From CAYMMX01 sp964391675 (lineage in GTDB: Bacteria; Cyanobacteriota; Vampirovibrionia; Gastranaerophilales; Gastranaerophilaceae), in assembly GCA_964391675.1 (NCBI GenBank), contig CAYMMX010000010.1, positions 1-63,835 of the forward strand: a stretch of DNA of 63,835 nt. Reading direction: 5' to 3'. The first letter of the stretch is position 1; each line of letters starts with the position of its first letter. The notes under the pieces were generated by a model, which was not told where the DNA came from, searched no databases, and was given only the letters and a program-made list of their open reading frames with translations. The translations under genes were made by a program, and so were the position numbers. Positions 25,381 to 33,621 of this stretch are shown piece by piece.

Positions 25381-26016
25381 CTATATAACTCCTTGTAACG
25401 GAATTTCCTTTAAGTCTGGAATAGGAGCTTTAGCATTTGTATCTGCTTTGTCTACTTTAGTATTAGCCGGAACAATTGGATTAATACTTATTTTTTCTGA
25501 TAAAACCGTTACTTTTTTAGAATTTGTTTCAGCTAAATTTTTAATTGCAGGATCCGGATTTGCTTTTTGAAGTTTATATTCACTCATAATGTTTGAAACA
25601 AACTTTTTAGTTTCACCTATAGGTGGAATTTTATTATACTTTTTAACAACTCCCGGGCCTGCGTTGTAAGCTGCAAGAGCTAATTCAGTGGAGCCAAACA
25701 TATTATAAAGTTTTTTATAATACATTAATCCGCCTTTTATATTATCGCTCAGATAATACGGATTAACTCCTAATCTTTTTGCAGTCGAAGGCATAAGTTG
25801 AAATACTCCTACTGCTCCTTGTCTACTTTTAACCTCATGTCTAAATCCTGATTCAGATTTTGCAATACTAAGCGCTAGAGCAGGATCTATCCCCATCTCT
25901 AATGAATGTTTAACAATTGACGCCTTAACATTTGAAACGCTATGTTGATTTGCTTTGACTGGAGGGCATAGTAAACACACTAAGGTAATAGTGTACACTA
26001 TTGCTTTTCTAATCAT
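25381..26016 (-). CDS. Secreted lytic transglycosylase (SLT domain)
   Basis: 211 residues. A signal peptide spans about 1-23 (IRKAIVYTITLVCLLCPPVKA). The SLT domain (about 33-140) has the catalytic E55 in IAKSESGFRHE, then GAVGVFQLMPSTAKRLG and LALAAYNAGPGVVKKYN, the hallmarks of Slt70-type goose lysozyme-like enzymes that cleave peptidoglycan to anhydro-muropeptides. The last 65 residues are a Pro/Lys/Asn-rich tail of unknown role. A structured leader and a promoter candidate lie upstream. Given the flagellar genes in the window, a role in wall remodelling is plausible but unproven. Confidence 0.9.
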   Translation of the reverse strand: MIRKAIVYTITLVCLLCPPVKANQHSVSNVKASIVKHSLEMGIDPALALSIAKSESGFRHEVKSRQGAVGVFQLMPSTAKRLGVNPYYLSDNIKGGLMYYKKLYNMFGSTELALAAYNAGPGVVKKYNKIPPIGETKKFVSNIMSEYKLQKANPDPAIKNLAETNSKKVTVLSEKISINPIVPANTKVDKADTNAKAPIPDLKEIPLQGVI

Positions 26017-26046
26017 GTAAATCCTCTAATGTTGTAACTTGAAATT

Positions 26047-26118
26047 CCTTTTGGTGTGAGTTTTTTCATTAACATGGACAATCAAGTCCTGAAAAAATGC
26101 CTCACTCTCCTTAGGAAA
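26047..26118 (-). ncRNA. Candidate structured 5' leader of the transglycosylase gene
   Basis: On the minus strand the leader folds into a long stem: GTGAG/CTCAC (26101-26105 with 26056-26060), TTTTTTCA/TGAAAAAA (26090-26097 with 26061-26068) and GGAC/GTCC (26086-26089 with 26076-26079). It is enclosed by CCTTT/AAAGG (26114-26118 with 26047-26051). It ends about 30 bases before the start codon. Lytic-enzyme genes often carry riboswitches, but I could not match the known c-di-AMP (ydaO) consensus. Confidence 0.4.
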
Positions 26119-26131
26119 GGTTTGTAATATT

Positions 26132-26159
26132 ATCTTAATATAAAAATATAAAAAATCAA
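26132..26159 (-). promoter_or_regulatory. Candidate promoter for the transglycosylase leader
   Basis: On the minus strand, TTGATT (26159-26154), a 16-base spacer and TAAGAT (26137-26132). It would start transcription just upstream of the structured leader. Confidence 0.35.
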
Positions 26160-26189
26160 CCCCTAATTCTTTTTTATGGTAAAATTCTT

Positions 26190-26254
26190 TAATAGTAAGG
26201 GTTACAGAAAAGTTAATTTTTGTAATTTCCAGTAAAAAAATGTAATAGTAAGGG
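26190..26254 (+). repeat. 12-bp direct repeat upstream of mtnP
   Basis: TAATAGTAAGGG occurs at 26190-26201 and again at 26243-26254. The second copy supplies the Shine-Dalgarno of mtnP, so one copy may be translational and the other regulatory, or the match may be chance. Confidence 0.4.
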
Positions 26255-26261
26255 AGAAAAA

Positions 26262-27068
26262 ATGTTAGAAAAAAAACAACTGGCTAAAATAGGTGTTTTT
26301 GGAGGATCAGGATTTTATAGTTTTTTAGAGAACATTCAAGAAATTAGAGTTGAGACACCATACGGAATGCCGAGTGATAACTTATTTATTGGCGAAATAG
26401 GATCTCATAAAGTAGCATTCATGCCTCGTCATGAAAGAAATCATACAATACTTCCCCATTTAATAAATTATCGTGCAAATGTTTGGGCGATGAAATCAAT
26501 TGGTGTTGAAAGAGTTATTTCCCCATGCGCAGCAGGCAGTTTGCAAAAGCATGTAGCGCCGGGAGATTTTGTTATTTGTGATCAATTTGTTGATTGGACT
26601 GAAGGCAGAAAATCAACATTTTTTGAAGGTCCGATTGTTACACACCCTTCACCGGCAGATTTGTATTGTCCTGAATTAAGAAAATTAGCAATTAAAATTT
26701 CAAAAGAACAGGGAATAAAAGTTCATGATACAGGTACAGTTGTTGTTATAAATGGTCCGAGATTTTCAACAAAAGCTGAATCTAAGTTCTTTACTAATCA
26801 AGGTTGGGAAGTTATTAACATGTCAGCATTTCCGGAAAATTATTTGGTTAAAGAAATGGATATGTGTCCTTTAAATATATCTTTAATTACGGATTATGAT
26901 GCAGGGCTTGTAGGAGATGTTCCTCCTGTTTCTCATCATGAGGTAATGCAGGTTTTTAATTCTAATTTAGAAAAACTAAAGAAACTTTTATTTGCTATGA
27001 TTGAAGAAATTCCTAATTTCAGATCAGAGTGTGATTGTTTTAATACAAAGAAAAACTCTCAATTATAA
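26262..27068 (+). CDS. mtnP: S-methyl-5'-thioadenosine phosphorylase
   Basis: 268 residues of the PNP/MTAP family: IGVFGGSGFY, the phosphate-binding PRHERNHTILPHLINYRAN, SPCAAGSLQ, DQFVDWTEGR, VVINGPRFSTKAES, INMSAFPE and ITDYDAGL. The Ser-containing purine and methylthioribose pockets favour MTA phosphorylase over inosine/guanosine PNP, though a broader purine nucleoside range is possible. It splits methylthioadenosine to adenine and methylthioribose-1-phosphate. It heads an operon with yggT and a nucleoside transporter. Confidence 0.9.
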   Translation: MLEKKQLAKIGVFGGSGFYSFLENIQEIRVETPYGMPSDNLFIGEIGSHKVAFMPRHERNHTILPHLINYRANVWAMKSIGVERVISPCAAGSLQKHVAPGDFVICDQFVDWTEGRKSTFFEGPIVTHPSPADLYCPELRKLAIKISKEQGIKVHDTGTVVVINGPRFSTKAESKFFTNQGWEVINMSAFPENYLVKEMDMCPLNISLITDYDAGLVGDVPPVSHHEVMQVFNSNLEKLKKLLFAMIEEIPNFRSECDCFNTKKNSQL

Positions 27069-27087
27069 TTATAAGGAGAATTAATTT

Positions 27088-27360
27088 ATGTTTTTGGTAA
27101 AAGCTGTAAATAATATATTTTATTTTTACTTTTTATTGATAATTTTAAGAATATTTTTAACATGGATTCCTAGTATTGACTGGAATCAGCAGCCTATTAA
27201 ATTTGTGAGAGAGGCTACTGACATATATTTGGATATTTTTAGAAGATTTATACCGCCAATGGGAGGCTTAGACTTTTCTCCTATAATAGCCATACTGGTT
27301 TTACAAGTACTTCAAGTTTTAGTTGTAAATATTGTTGCTAACTTAGTAAGTGTTTTTTAG
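27088..27360 (+). CDS. YggT/Ycf19-family membrane protein
   Basis: 90 residues with two membrane helices (about 8-28 and 63-88) flanking a loop that carries RFIPPMGGLDFSPIIAIL, the conserved YggT/Ycf19 motif. The family is linked to membrane and division-site organisation in Cyanobacteria, plastids and Gram-positives; its biochemical role is unclear. A strong AAGGAG precedes the ATG. It lies 20 bases after mtnP. Confidence 0.85.
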   Translation: MFLVKAVNNIFYFYFLLIILRIFLTWIPSIDWNQQPIKFVREATDIYLDIFRRFIPPMGGLDFSPIIAILVLQVLQVLVVNIVANLVSVF

Positions 27361-27387
27361 CTTAATTTTAGAATGTGGGATTGATTT

Positions 27388-28665
27388 ATGGATAGATTTT
27401 TTGGTTTAATAGGTATTTTTGTAATATTTTTAATTGCATTTTTAATATCTAATAATAAAAGAGCAATTAATATTAAAACAGTTGGTATGGGGTTTTTATT
27501 GCAGGTTTTGCTTGCTGTTTTTGTTTTGAAAACCACATTGGGACAAATTATTTTTGGTAATATTGGTTTGTTTATACAGAAAGTGCTTGAATTTTCAATG
27601 CTTGGTGCGAAATTTATGTTTGGTCCTTTAAGTAACCCTGTAAGGTTAAGTCAAATTTTTGGACAAGGGTCTATTGTTTTTGCTATTCAATTGCTTGCAA
27701 CAACTGTATTTATGACAGTTATCGTTAATATATTATATTATTATAAGATTATGCAAAGGATTATTTCCTTTTTAAGTAAAGCCATGAATAAATTAATGGT
27801 TGTGAGCGGAGCCGAAGCTTTTTCTAATGTTGCGAGTTCTTTTGTAGGGCAGATTATGGCACAAATTATGATAAAACCTTACTTGCCTAATCTTACCCGT
27901 TCAGAATTGCTTGCTTCTATGGCCGGAAGTATGGCATGTATTTCTGGCGGTGTTATGGCTATTTATGTCGGAATGGGGATACCTGCTCAATACTTACTGG
28001 CAGCTTCTATTATGGCAGCACCGGGTGCTTTAGTTATTTCTAAGATAGTATATCCGGAAGATGGGACACCGCAAACAAAAGATGAAGTTAAAATTAGTAA
28101 ACGAAGAACCCATGTTAATGTTATAGATTCAATTGCAAGAGGGGCATCGGATGGATTTGATGTTTCCATTAAGGTTATAGGAGTTTTAATTGCTTTTGTT
28201 GCACTTATTGCAATGATTGATTGGTTTTTAGGAAAAGGCGGTATTTTTTTGGGACGAACAATTCATTTAAATTTATCTTTTATTGGTTTAGATGTAGATC
28301 ATTTATCTATGAAAGCTATAGTTGGTAAATTATTTGCTGTTTTTGCTTATATAATGGGAGTTCCAACACATGATGTAAGTTCAGTCGGAGCTTTGCTTGG
28401 GACAAAATTTATATTAAATGAAATGATAGGATATGTTGATTTAGTTTCTGTTAAAAATACTCTTTGCGATAAAAGCTTTATTATTGCAAGTTTTGCTTTA
28501 TGCGGATTTGGGAATCTAAGTTCCATTGCTATACAGATAGGTGGTATCGGTGAACTTGCGCCTAATCAAAGAAAAAATCTTTCAAGATTAGGTCTTAGAG
28601 CTTTGATTTGTGGAACATTAGCATCTTACATGTCGGCATGTATTGCCGGTATTTTACTGGGATAA
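27388..28665 (+). CDS. Concentrative nucleoside transporter, NupC family
   Basis: 425 residues with about ten membrane segments. CNT family marks are a GQGSIVFAIQLLATTVF-like segment, SVFVGQ-like SSFVGQIMAQIMIKPYL, LLASMAGSMACISGGVMAIY, and ALCGFGNLSSIAIQIGGIGELAPNQR near the C-terminus. It imports nucleosides with Na+ or H+. With mtnP upstream this makes a nucleoside salvage operon. Confidence 0.9.
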   Translation: MDRFFGLIGIFVIFLIAFLISNNKRAINIKTVGMGFLLQVLLAVFVLKTTLGQIIFGNIGLFIQKVLEFSMLGAKFMFGPLSNPVRLSQIFGQGSIVFAIQLLATTVFMTVIVNILYYYKIMQRIISFLSKAMNKLMVVSGAEAFSNVASSFVGQIMAQIMIKPYLPNLTRSELLASMAGSMACISGGVMAIYVGMGIPAQYLLAASIMAAPGALVISKIVYPEDGTPQTKDEVKISKRRTHVNVIDSIARGASDGFDVSIKVIGVLIAFVALIAMIDWFLGKGGIFLGRTIHLNLSFIGLDVDHLSMKAIVGKLFAVFAYIMGVPTHDVSSVGALLGTKFILNEMIGYVDLVSVKNTLCDKSFIIASFALCGFGNLSSIAIQIGGIGELAPNQRKNLSRLGLRALICGTLASYMSACIAGILLG

Positions 28666-28955
28666 TATGCTAAATTCCTTTATTTGTAATAAAAATTTAC
28701 ATGAAATATTGAATTAAAAAAGTGTTAATTTGAAAAAATTTACCTCGTTTTTTTAAATTTCAGTAAAAAAAACTGAAAAAAATGATTTAAAGTGTGCTAT
28801 TTTTAAATATTTATTCAAAAAGTTGTCTTAATATAAACTTTATAATAAGTGTATATCTAGCAATTTTTATTTTGTGTCACTTTTAAAATCAATGTCAGGC
28901 TGTTATCATTTTAAAATAACCTAGCTTAGTGTAGTGTAGTAGAGAAAATTATTTA
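28666..28955. other. Intergenic region before the first paralogue
   Basis: 290 bases, very AT-rich, with no gene. It has a 7-bp inverted repeat TTTCAGT/ACTGAAA (28758-28764 with 28772-28778) lacking a T-run on the plus strand, a TATAAT at 28841-28846 without a well-spaced -35, and a GTGTA-type short tandem repeat at about 28931-28941. Its promoter is probably here but cannot be placed. Confidence 0.4.
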
Positions 28956-30626
28956 ATGATTCAAAAAATTAGTTTAAGTAATCGTCAAGCAAGTTTAAAA
29001 AATGACAAAAATCTAAAAACAAATGCCCCTAAATTTTGTGGTGGGCCTATTGATTTAGCTGTAGCAGGGTTACAGTTATGTGAGCAAAATCCGATGTTAA
29101 ATGTTACAGTATTGGATTTATCTACGGCAATTGTTCCAAGAACGATTATAGAAGGTCAAACAAATCCTTACGCCGGATTGGAGGCATTAAGAAGAGAATC
29201 ATCAGGATTAGTTATAAACTGTCTTATCCCGGGAGTTGTTGTTGCAGGTATAGCAGGAGCTTTACAAGGAATCTTTTTGGGAAAAGGTTCTAATATGGCT
29301 GAATGTTGGGCTAATGAAGATACAATAAATTTAATTACTAAATATTGGAAAGAAGCCGATGATAGTGCTATTACGGAAGGTGAAAAAATAATTTTTAAAA
29401 AAGGGAATGATGCTAAGATTTATAATACTATTAAAAATATATTAGCTGATACTGTTGGGAAAGATGGTAAAAAAGATATTGCTTTTGCCGATTTTGTAAA
29501 TGGAAATAAATTTGATGACAGTATAAAAGAAATAACCGAAAGCATTATTAATCAAAAAACTAAATCAAAATTCTTATCTAAAGATTGGTTTGAAGATATA
29601 AAATTGTCAAGAGAAGCTAAAACCGAATTAAGAAAAGCAAAGGCTGAAGCTAAAAAAGCAGGGGAAGACTTTATTGTTGATACACCTTACAGCAAAATTG
29701 TGAAGCAAACAGGAGTGGCTGAAAACATTAAAATTAAGGGGCATATTAATCCAAAAACAGGTGAAGTAATCGATGAATACTTTAGCCAAGGTCTTGGTGC
29801 TGTTTTAAATAATTCTAAAAAAATATTAAGAGAATTATCCCATGATATAGATCCTGATACCTTCGCTAAAAAAGCAAAAAAGTTAGTTTTTGCAAAAAGT
29901 ATTTTAGGTCTTGGTGTTATTATTCCGTTGGCAATTGCTGCTCAACCTATTAACAGATGGATTACGTCTAAATCTTCAGGAAAAAAAGGTGCACCTATAT
30001 ATAAAGATTATGAGCATTCAAGTAGTAGAGAATTATCAGCAAAAGAAAAAATCGAATTAGCTAAGCAAAAAATGATTTCAGTATCTTCTATTGTTGGTGT
30101 TGCACTTTTATCCATTATGAAATTACCAAATTTGGGAATGATAAAGAATATTATTCAATTCAAAGGAATATTTCCTAGTGTAGATCAGGCAAGAGTAATT
30201 TCCACAGCTACATTTGCAAGCAGAATGATGTCTTCTGAAGATAAAAATGACTTAAGAGAAGCAACTGTAAGAGATATTGCAACATTCTGTTCTTTCTATT
30301 TTTTAGGTGATTATGTTGCAAAAGCACTTGCGACAGGTATTCAAAAAGCAAAAGGTATTGAATTAATTAATGTATTAAAAGAAGTACCAAAAGATGCAAA
30401 TATTTTAACAAGGTTTGGATATTGGGCAAAACATACAGCTCTTAAATCATCAGATGAATTGTTAAATAATAAAAAGGCAAAAGATTTAAGATCATTGTGC
30501 CAACTGGGCAATATCGGATTTTCATTAGTTGCATTAGGATTGATTATTCCTAATTTATATAGAAAGAAAACAGAACAAGAACGTCAAAAAGAACTAGAGT
30601 TACAAAAAAATCAATTAAATGGATAA
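28956..30626 (+). CDS. Multi-spanning membrane protein, paralogue A, unknown function
   Basis: 556 residues. An N-terminal tail ends in PKFCGG (F27-G30). A conserved block has PRTIIEG and LRRESS (about 51-78). Membrane segments lie at about 84-108, 312-335, 372-392, 440-462 and 512-535, with long charged regions between them. Motifs AAQPINRW, IQFKGIFPSVDQ, ASRMMSSE and NDLREATVRD recur in paralogue B downstream. No known family is recognised. To my recollection such proteins with an F-K-G tag are typical of gut Melainabacteria. No signal peptide is seen, so topology is unclear. Confidence 0.75.
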   Translation: MIQKISLSNRQASLKNDKNLKTNAPKFCGGPIDLAVAGLQLCEQNPMLNVTVLDLSTAIVPRTIIEGQTNPYAGLEALRRESSGLVINCLIPGVVVAGIAGALQGIFLGKGSNMAECWANEDTINLITKYWKEADDSAITEGEKIIFKKGNDAKIYNTIKNILADTVGKDGKKDIAFADFVNGNKFDDSIKEITESIINQKTKSKFLSKDWFEDIKLSREAKTELRKAKAEAKKAGEDFIVDTPYSKIVKQTGVAENIKIKGHINPKTGEVIDEYFSQGLGAVLNNSKKILRELSHDIDPDTFAKKAKKLVFAKSILGLGVIIPLAIAAQPINRWITSKSSGKKGAPIYKDYEHSSSRELSAKEKIELAKQKMISVSSIVGVALLSIMKLPNLGMIKNIIQFKGIFPSVDQARVISTATFASRMMSSEDKNDLREATVRDIATFCSFYFLGDYVAKALATGIQKAKGIELINVLKEVPKDANILTRFGYWAKHTALKSSDELLNNKKAKDLRSLCQLGNIGFSLVALGLIIPNLYRKKTEQERQKELELQKNQLNG

Positions 30627-30746
30627 AAAAACTTTACAAATAGGCAATTTATTTTATTCACATGTTTTAAAACGTAAAAGATATTTAACAAAAGACTAGA
30701 TTTAAATTTTTAATGAGATTATACTTAGACAAGACTGGGACAGGAA

Positions 30747-32468
30747 ATGAAAATACAAAATACTCCAAAAATACAATTAAATAATGATAAAAAGCAAACA
30801 ATAGATAATAAAAGTTCAATAAAACCATCCTTTAAAGGTGGAGAATTAGTAACCACGGCATTGAATTTTATTCAAACAAATCAGGCAGTAGGTGCAACTT
30901 TAGTTGATGCCGGTTGTATGTGTATGCCAAGAACAATAGTTGATTTTACAAGAAGTCCTGAAGCCGGCTGGGAAACTGCAAGAAGAGAATTTTCAAGTAA
31001 CATTAATGATGCAGCTTTAGGTGCGTATGGTCTGGGTTCTGCTTTTTTATTATCCGGAGCTTTTAATTCAAAATATGGTGTTAAGGCTAACAAGATGTTT
31101 ATAGATAGCAAAACTATAGATATTTTGGCAGGAATAAGACAAGAATGCGGTGATTTAAGATCTCCTGAAAATTTAAATAAATATTTGTATAAAGTTTTTA
31201 ACAATACAACAGCTTTTAGCCCTAATGCAGGAGGTTGTGACCCTAAGGGTAATGTATCAATTGATATAATTACACAAGATAAATTGGTTAAAAGATTATC
31301 TGAAGAACTTCTTAATAAAACAGTCTTAGCCGAAAATAAACCAAGATTTTTATCCAATGAGTGGAAACAACAAATAAAAGATAAAAAAGAACTTTATAAT
31401 TACATAAAATCTTTACTTATAAATTCAACAGGTACAGAGGGTGATTATAAAATTAAACATGTAGTTAACGGAAAAGAGATTATTTCTTCGATTCCTGTGA
31501 AAGAATATGTTGATAATCTTTTAAAACTTACAAATTCTTTTATGAATGAAAAGGTTGTTAAATCATTTGATGAAGCTATAAGATCCGGTAGTATTATGAA
31601 TAACTCTTTTACAACAGGTCTAAAAAGACTCAATGTCGGAACTGCAGTATTGGGAATAGCTTTGTGTTCCGCTATTGGTGCTGCTGTACAGCCTATTAAT
31701 ATGTATTTGACCAAAAAGAAAACAGGAAAAACTGGATTTGTCGGCGGTGGAGAAGAAGACAAATCAGAAAAATTTATAATAAAGAAAAAACTGGTTGCAG
31801 CAGCAGCATTACTTTTATCTATGAGGTCAATAGGTAAATATTCCAATATTTTAAGTTCGATTCAGTTTAAAGGTATTGTGCCAACTATTGAACAATTTAA
31901 ATTGGTTTATGGTATAACAATTTTCTCAAGATTATTGTCTGCAAGAAATGATAATGAGCTTAGAGAATCAAGTATTAAAGATTCACTTGGTTTTGCAAAC
32001 TGGTTAATCTTAGGAGGTTTTGTATCTAAGCTTACAGCTTTAGGTATGGAAAATCTTTCTAAATTTAAAGAAAATGGTATAAATTTCATTAAATATAACA
32101 AAGAAGATAGCAAAAATTGGCCAAAATGGATAAAAGGCGCTTTAGTTTCAAGAGAAGAAGTACTTCATGATGCACTTAAAAATGCTGGTATTTCCGTTAT
32201 AGAAAACGGTAAGGCATTAACAATCAGCCAAATGTTAAAGAAAATTCCTGAAATAACAGATTTAGCTGCAAAAAAATTAGTAAAATCAAGATTGAAAGCT
32301 TTAACCATTGCTCAATTTGCAGGATATGCTTGGTCAGCTTTGGCTCTCGGATTTGCTGTACCAAAATTAAACATAGCAATTACAAACGCTGTTGAAGGAA
32401 GAAAAAAGCAGCCTGAATTAAATGATAAAGAACAAACTATTGCTTCAAAAGATAATGAACAGGTATAA
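30747..32468 (+). CDS. Multi-spanning membrane protein, paralogue B, unknown function
   Basis: 573 residues, collinear with paralogue A: the tag PSFKGG (F29-G32), PRTIVDF and ARREFSS, a glycine-rich membrane segment (about 93-112), a long charged domain, VQPINMYLTKKKTGKTG (about 313-330), IQFKGIVPTIEQ, FSRLLSARNDNELRESSIKD, and a C-terminal membrane segment before a charged tail. It differs by an insert of about 50 residues around 445-500. A start at the ATG with ACAGGA upstream is clear. Tandem duplication with divergence is the simplest origin. Function is unknown. Confidence 0.75.
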   Translation: MKIQNTPKIQLNNDKKQTIDNKSSIKPSFKGGELVTTALNFIQTNQAVGATLVDAGCMCMPRTIVDFTRSPEAGWETARREFSSNINDAALGAYGLGSAFLLSGAFNSKYGVKANKMFIDSKTIDILAGIRQECGDLRSPENLNKYLYKVFNNTTAFSPNAGGCDPKGNVSIDIITQDKLVKRLSEELLNKTVLAENKPRFLSNEWKQQIKDKKELYNYIKSLLINSTGTEGDYKIKHVVNGKEIISSIPVKEYVDNLLKLTNSFMNEKVVKSFDEAIRSGSIMNNSFTTGLKRLNVGTAVLGIALCSAIGAAVQPINMYLTKKKTGKTGFVGGGEEDKSEKFIIKKKLVAAAALLLSMRSIGKYSNILSSIQFKGIVPTIEQFKLVYGITIFSRLLSARNDNELRESSIKDSLGFANWLILGGFVSKLTALGMENLSKFKENGINFIKYNKEDSKNWPKWIKGALVSREEVLHDALKNAGISVIENGKALTISQMLKKIPEITDLAAKKLVKSRLKALTIAQFAGYAWSALALGFAVPKLNIAITNAVEGRKKQPELNDKEQTIASKDNEQV

Positions 32469-32529
32469 GCATTATATATTTTAAATCACGTATTTCAAAT
32501 TCTTATCTATCATTCACCCATTTTAATGA

Positions 32530-32557
32530 TTGTATTTTGTTATAAACATGTTATACT
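32530..32557 (+). promoter_or_regulatory. Candidate promoter of the YtxH gene group
   Basis: TTGTAT (32530-32535), a 16-base spacer and TATACT (32552-32557), 35 bases before the ATG at 32593. Confidence 0.5.
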
Positions 32558-32592
32558 GGTTAAAAGTGTTAGAACAAAAGGATTGGTGAACC

Positions 32593-32904
32593 ATGAGCGA
32601 AAAAAATAACTCTATTAGTTTTGGTTTAGGGCTTATAGCCGGTGTTGTGGGAGGAATTATAGCAGGTGTTTTATATGCACCAAAACCCGGAGAAGAATCG
32701 AGAAAAGAACTTAAAAATGTAATAGATGATTTAAATGAAAAGCATTCACCTGAAATAAAAGAAGCAAAACAGCAAGCATTAGAATCTATCGATTTGGCAA
32801 AATATAAATTGGAAAGACAATTCAGAAAATTATCTCATATGTTTAAATCAAGAAAACTTCGAAAAGCTAAAGAGATGGAAGATATTGAATACGATTTTAA
32901 TTAA
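32593..32904 (+). CDS. YtxH-like small membrane protein
   Basis: 103 residues. A glycine-rich membrane helix at about 9-28 (GLGLIAGVVGGIIAGVLYAP) is followed directly by KPGEESRKEL, the YtxH hallmark, and then a basic coiled-coil-like tail. YtxH proteins are linked to envelope stress in other bacteria. It is the first of three small genes in a row. Confidence 0.8.
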   Translation: MSEKNNSISFGLGLIAGVVGGIIAGVLYAPKPGEESRKELKNVIDDLNEKHSPEIKEAKQQALESIDLAKYKLERQFRKLSHMFKSRKLRKAKEMEDIEYDFN

Positions 32905-32933
32905 TTAAATTTAACATGTTGTAAAGGATAGAT

Positions 32934-33314
32934 ATGGAGACATCACATATAATTTTAAATCAAGGCTTGACTTTTCTTGCGATATCTACGAGTTTATTTA
33001 TCGTTATTGTTGGTGGTTTTTTAATTAAGCTTTTAATAGACTTGTCCAAGTTAACAAAAAATATTGATGAAACAACAACTATAGTTAAGTCAGAACTCGA
33101 ACCTACATTCAAAGAATTTAATAACGCATTAAAGAGTATAAATTCTATTGCACAAAATGCAGATAAGCAAGTAGACAGTATTTCAAAATTAATAGATAGT
33201 CTTTTTGGTATTGGAACTTCTGTATTTAATAAAGCAAAAAATCTTTCAGGTGGAATAGCCAAAGGATTTGTAAAAGGTTTAGTTAGTGTTATAAAAATGT
33301 TTGTAAAAAAATAA
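32934..33314 (+). CDS. DUF948 (YtxG)-like membrane protein
   Basis: 126 residues. One membrane helix (about 11-35) is followed by an amphipathic coiled coil with LTKNIDETTTIVKSELEPTF and a second, repeat-like stretch with SINSIAQNADKQVDSISKLI, as in DUF948/YtxG proteins, which usually neighbour ytxH. The C-terminal 25 residues form a basic amphipathic helix. Function unknown. Confidence 0.7.
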   Translation: METSHIILNQGLTFLAISTSLFIVIVGGFLIKLLIDLSKLTKNIDETTTIVKSELEPTFKEFNNALKSINSIAQNADKQVDSISKLIDSLFGIGTSVFNKAKNLSGGIAKGFVKGLVSVIKMFVKK

Positions 33315-33345
33315 TTTATTTGTAAATAAAAATAAAGGAGAAAAA

Positions 33346-33618
33346 ATGTCAGCAGGAAAATTTTTAGCAGGTTTTTTAGTGGGCGGAGCTTTAGGTGCTA
33401 TCGCCGGAATTCTTTTAGCTCCTCAATCAGGAGAGGAAACAAGAGAATTATTAAATGATGTTTCAAAAGATATGGCTAAAAAAACAGATACAACAATTAA
33501 AGATATTCAAATAAAGGCAGATACAGTAGTTTCTGAGCTGCAGCAAAAAGGTGATGAAATAATGGATAAAATCCAATCTGTTATAAATAAACAAAAAAAT
33601 GAAACTACTGAAAGCTAA
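33346..33618 (+). CDS. Second YtxH-like small membrane protein
   Basis: 90 residues: a glycine-rich helix at 3-24 (AGFLVGGALGAIAGILLAP) with QSGEETRELL directly after it, then a coiled-coil tail. It is a clear paralogue of the gene at 32593. AAGGAG precedes the ATG. It ends 3 bases from the convergent TadG-like gene. Confidence 0.8.
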   Translation: MSAGKFLAGFLVGGALGAIAGILLAPQSGEETRELLNDVSKDMAKKTDTTIKDIQIKADTVVSELQQKGDEIMDKIQSVINKQKNETTES

Positions 33619-33621
33619 TTT

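Noticed and set aside
26017..26130. c-di-AMP (ydaO) riboswitch before the transglycosylase gene
   Set aside because: The leader is only about 70-110 bases and lacks the conserved GGGGGA-type and downstream core motifs; kept only as an unnamed structured leader.
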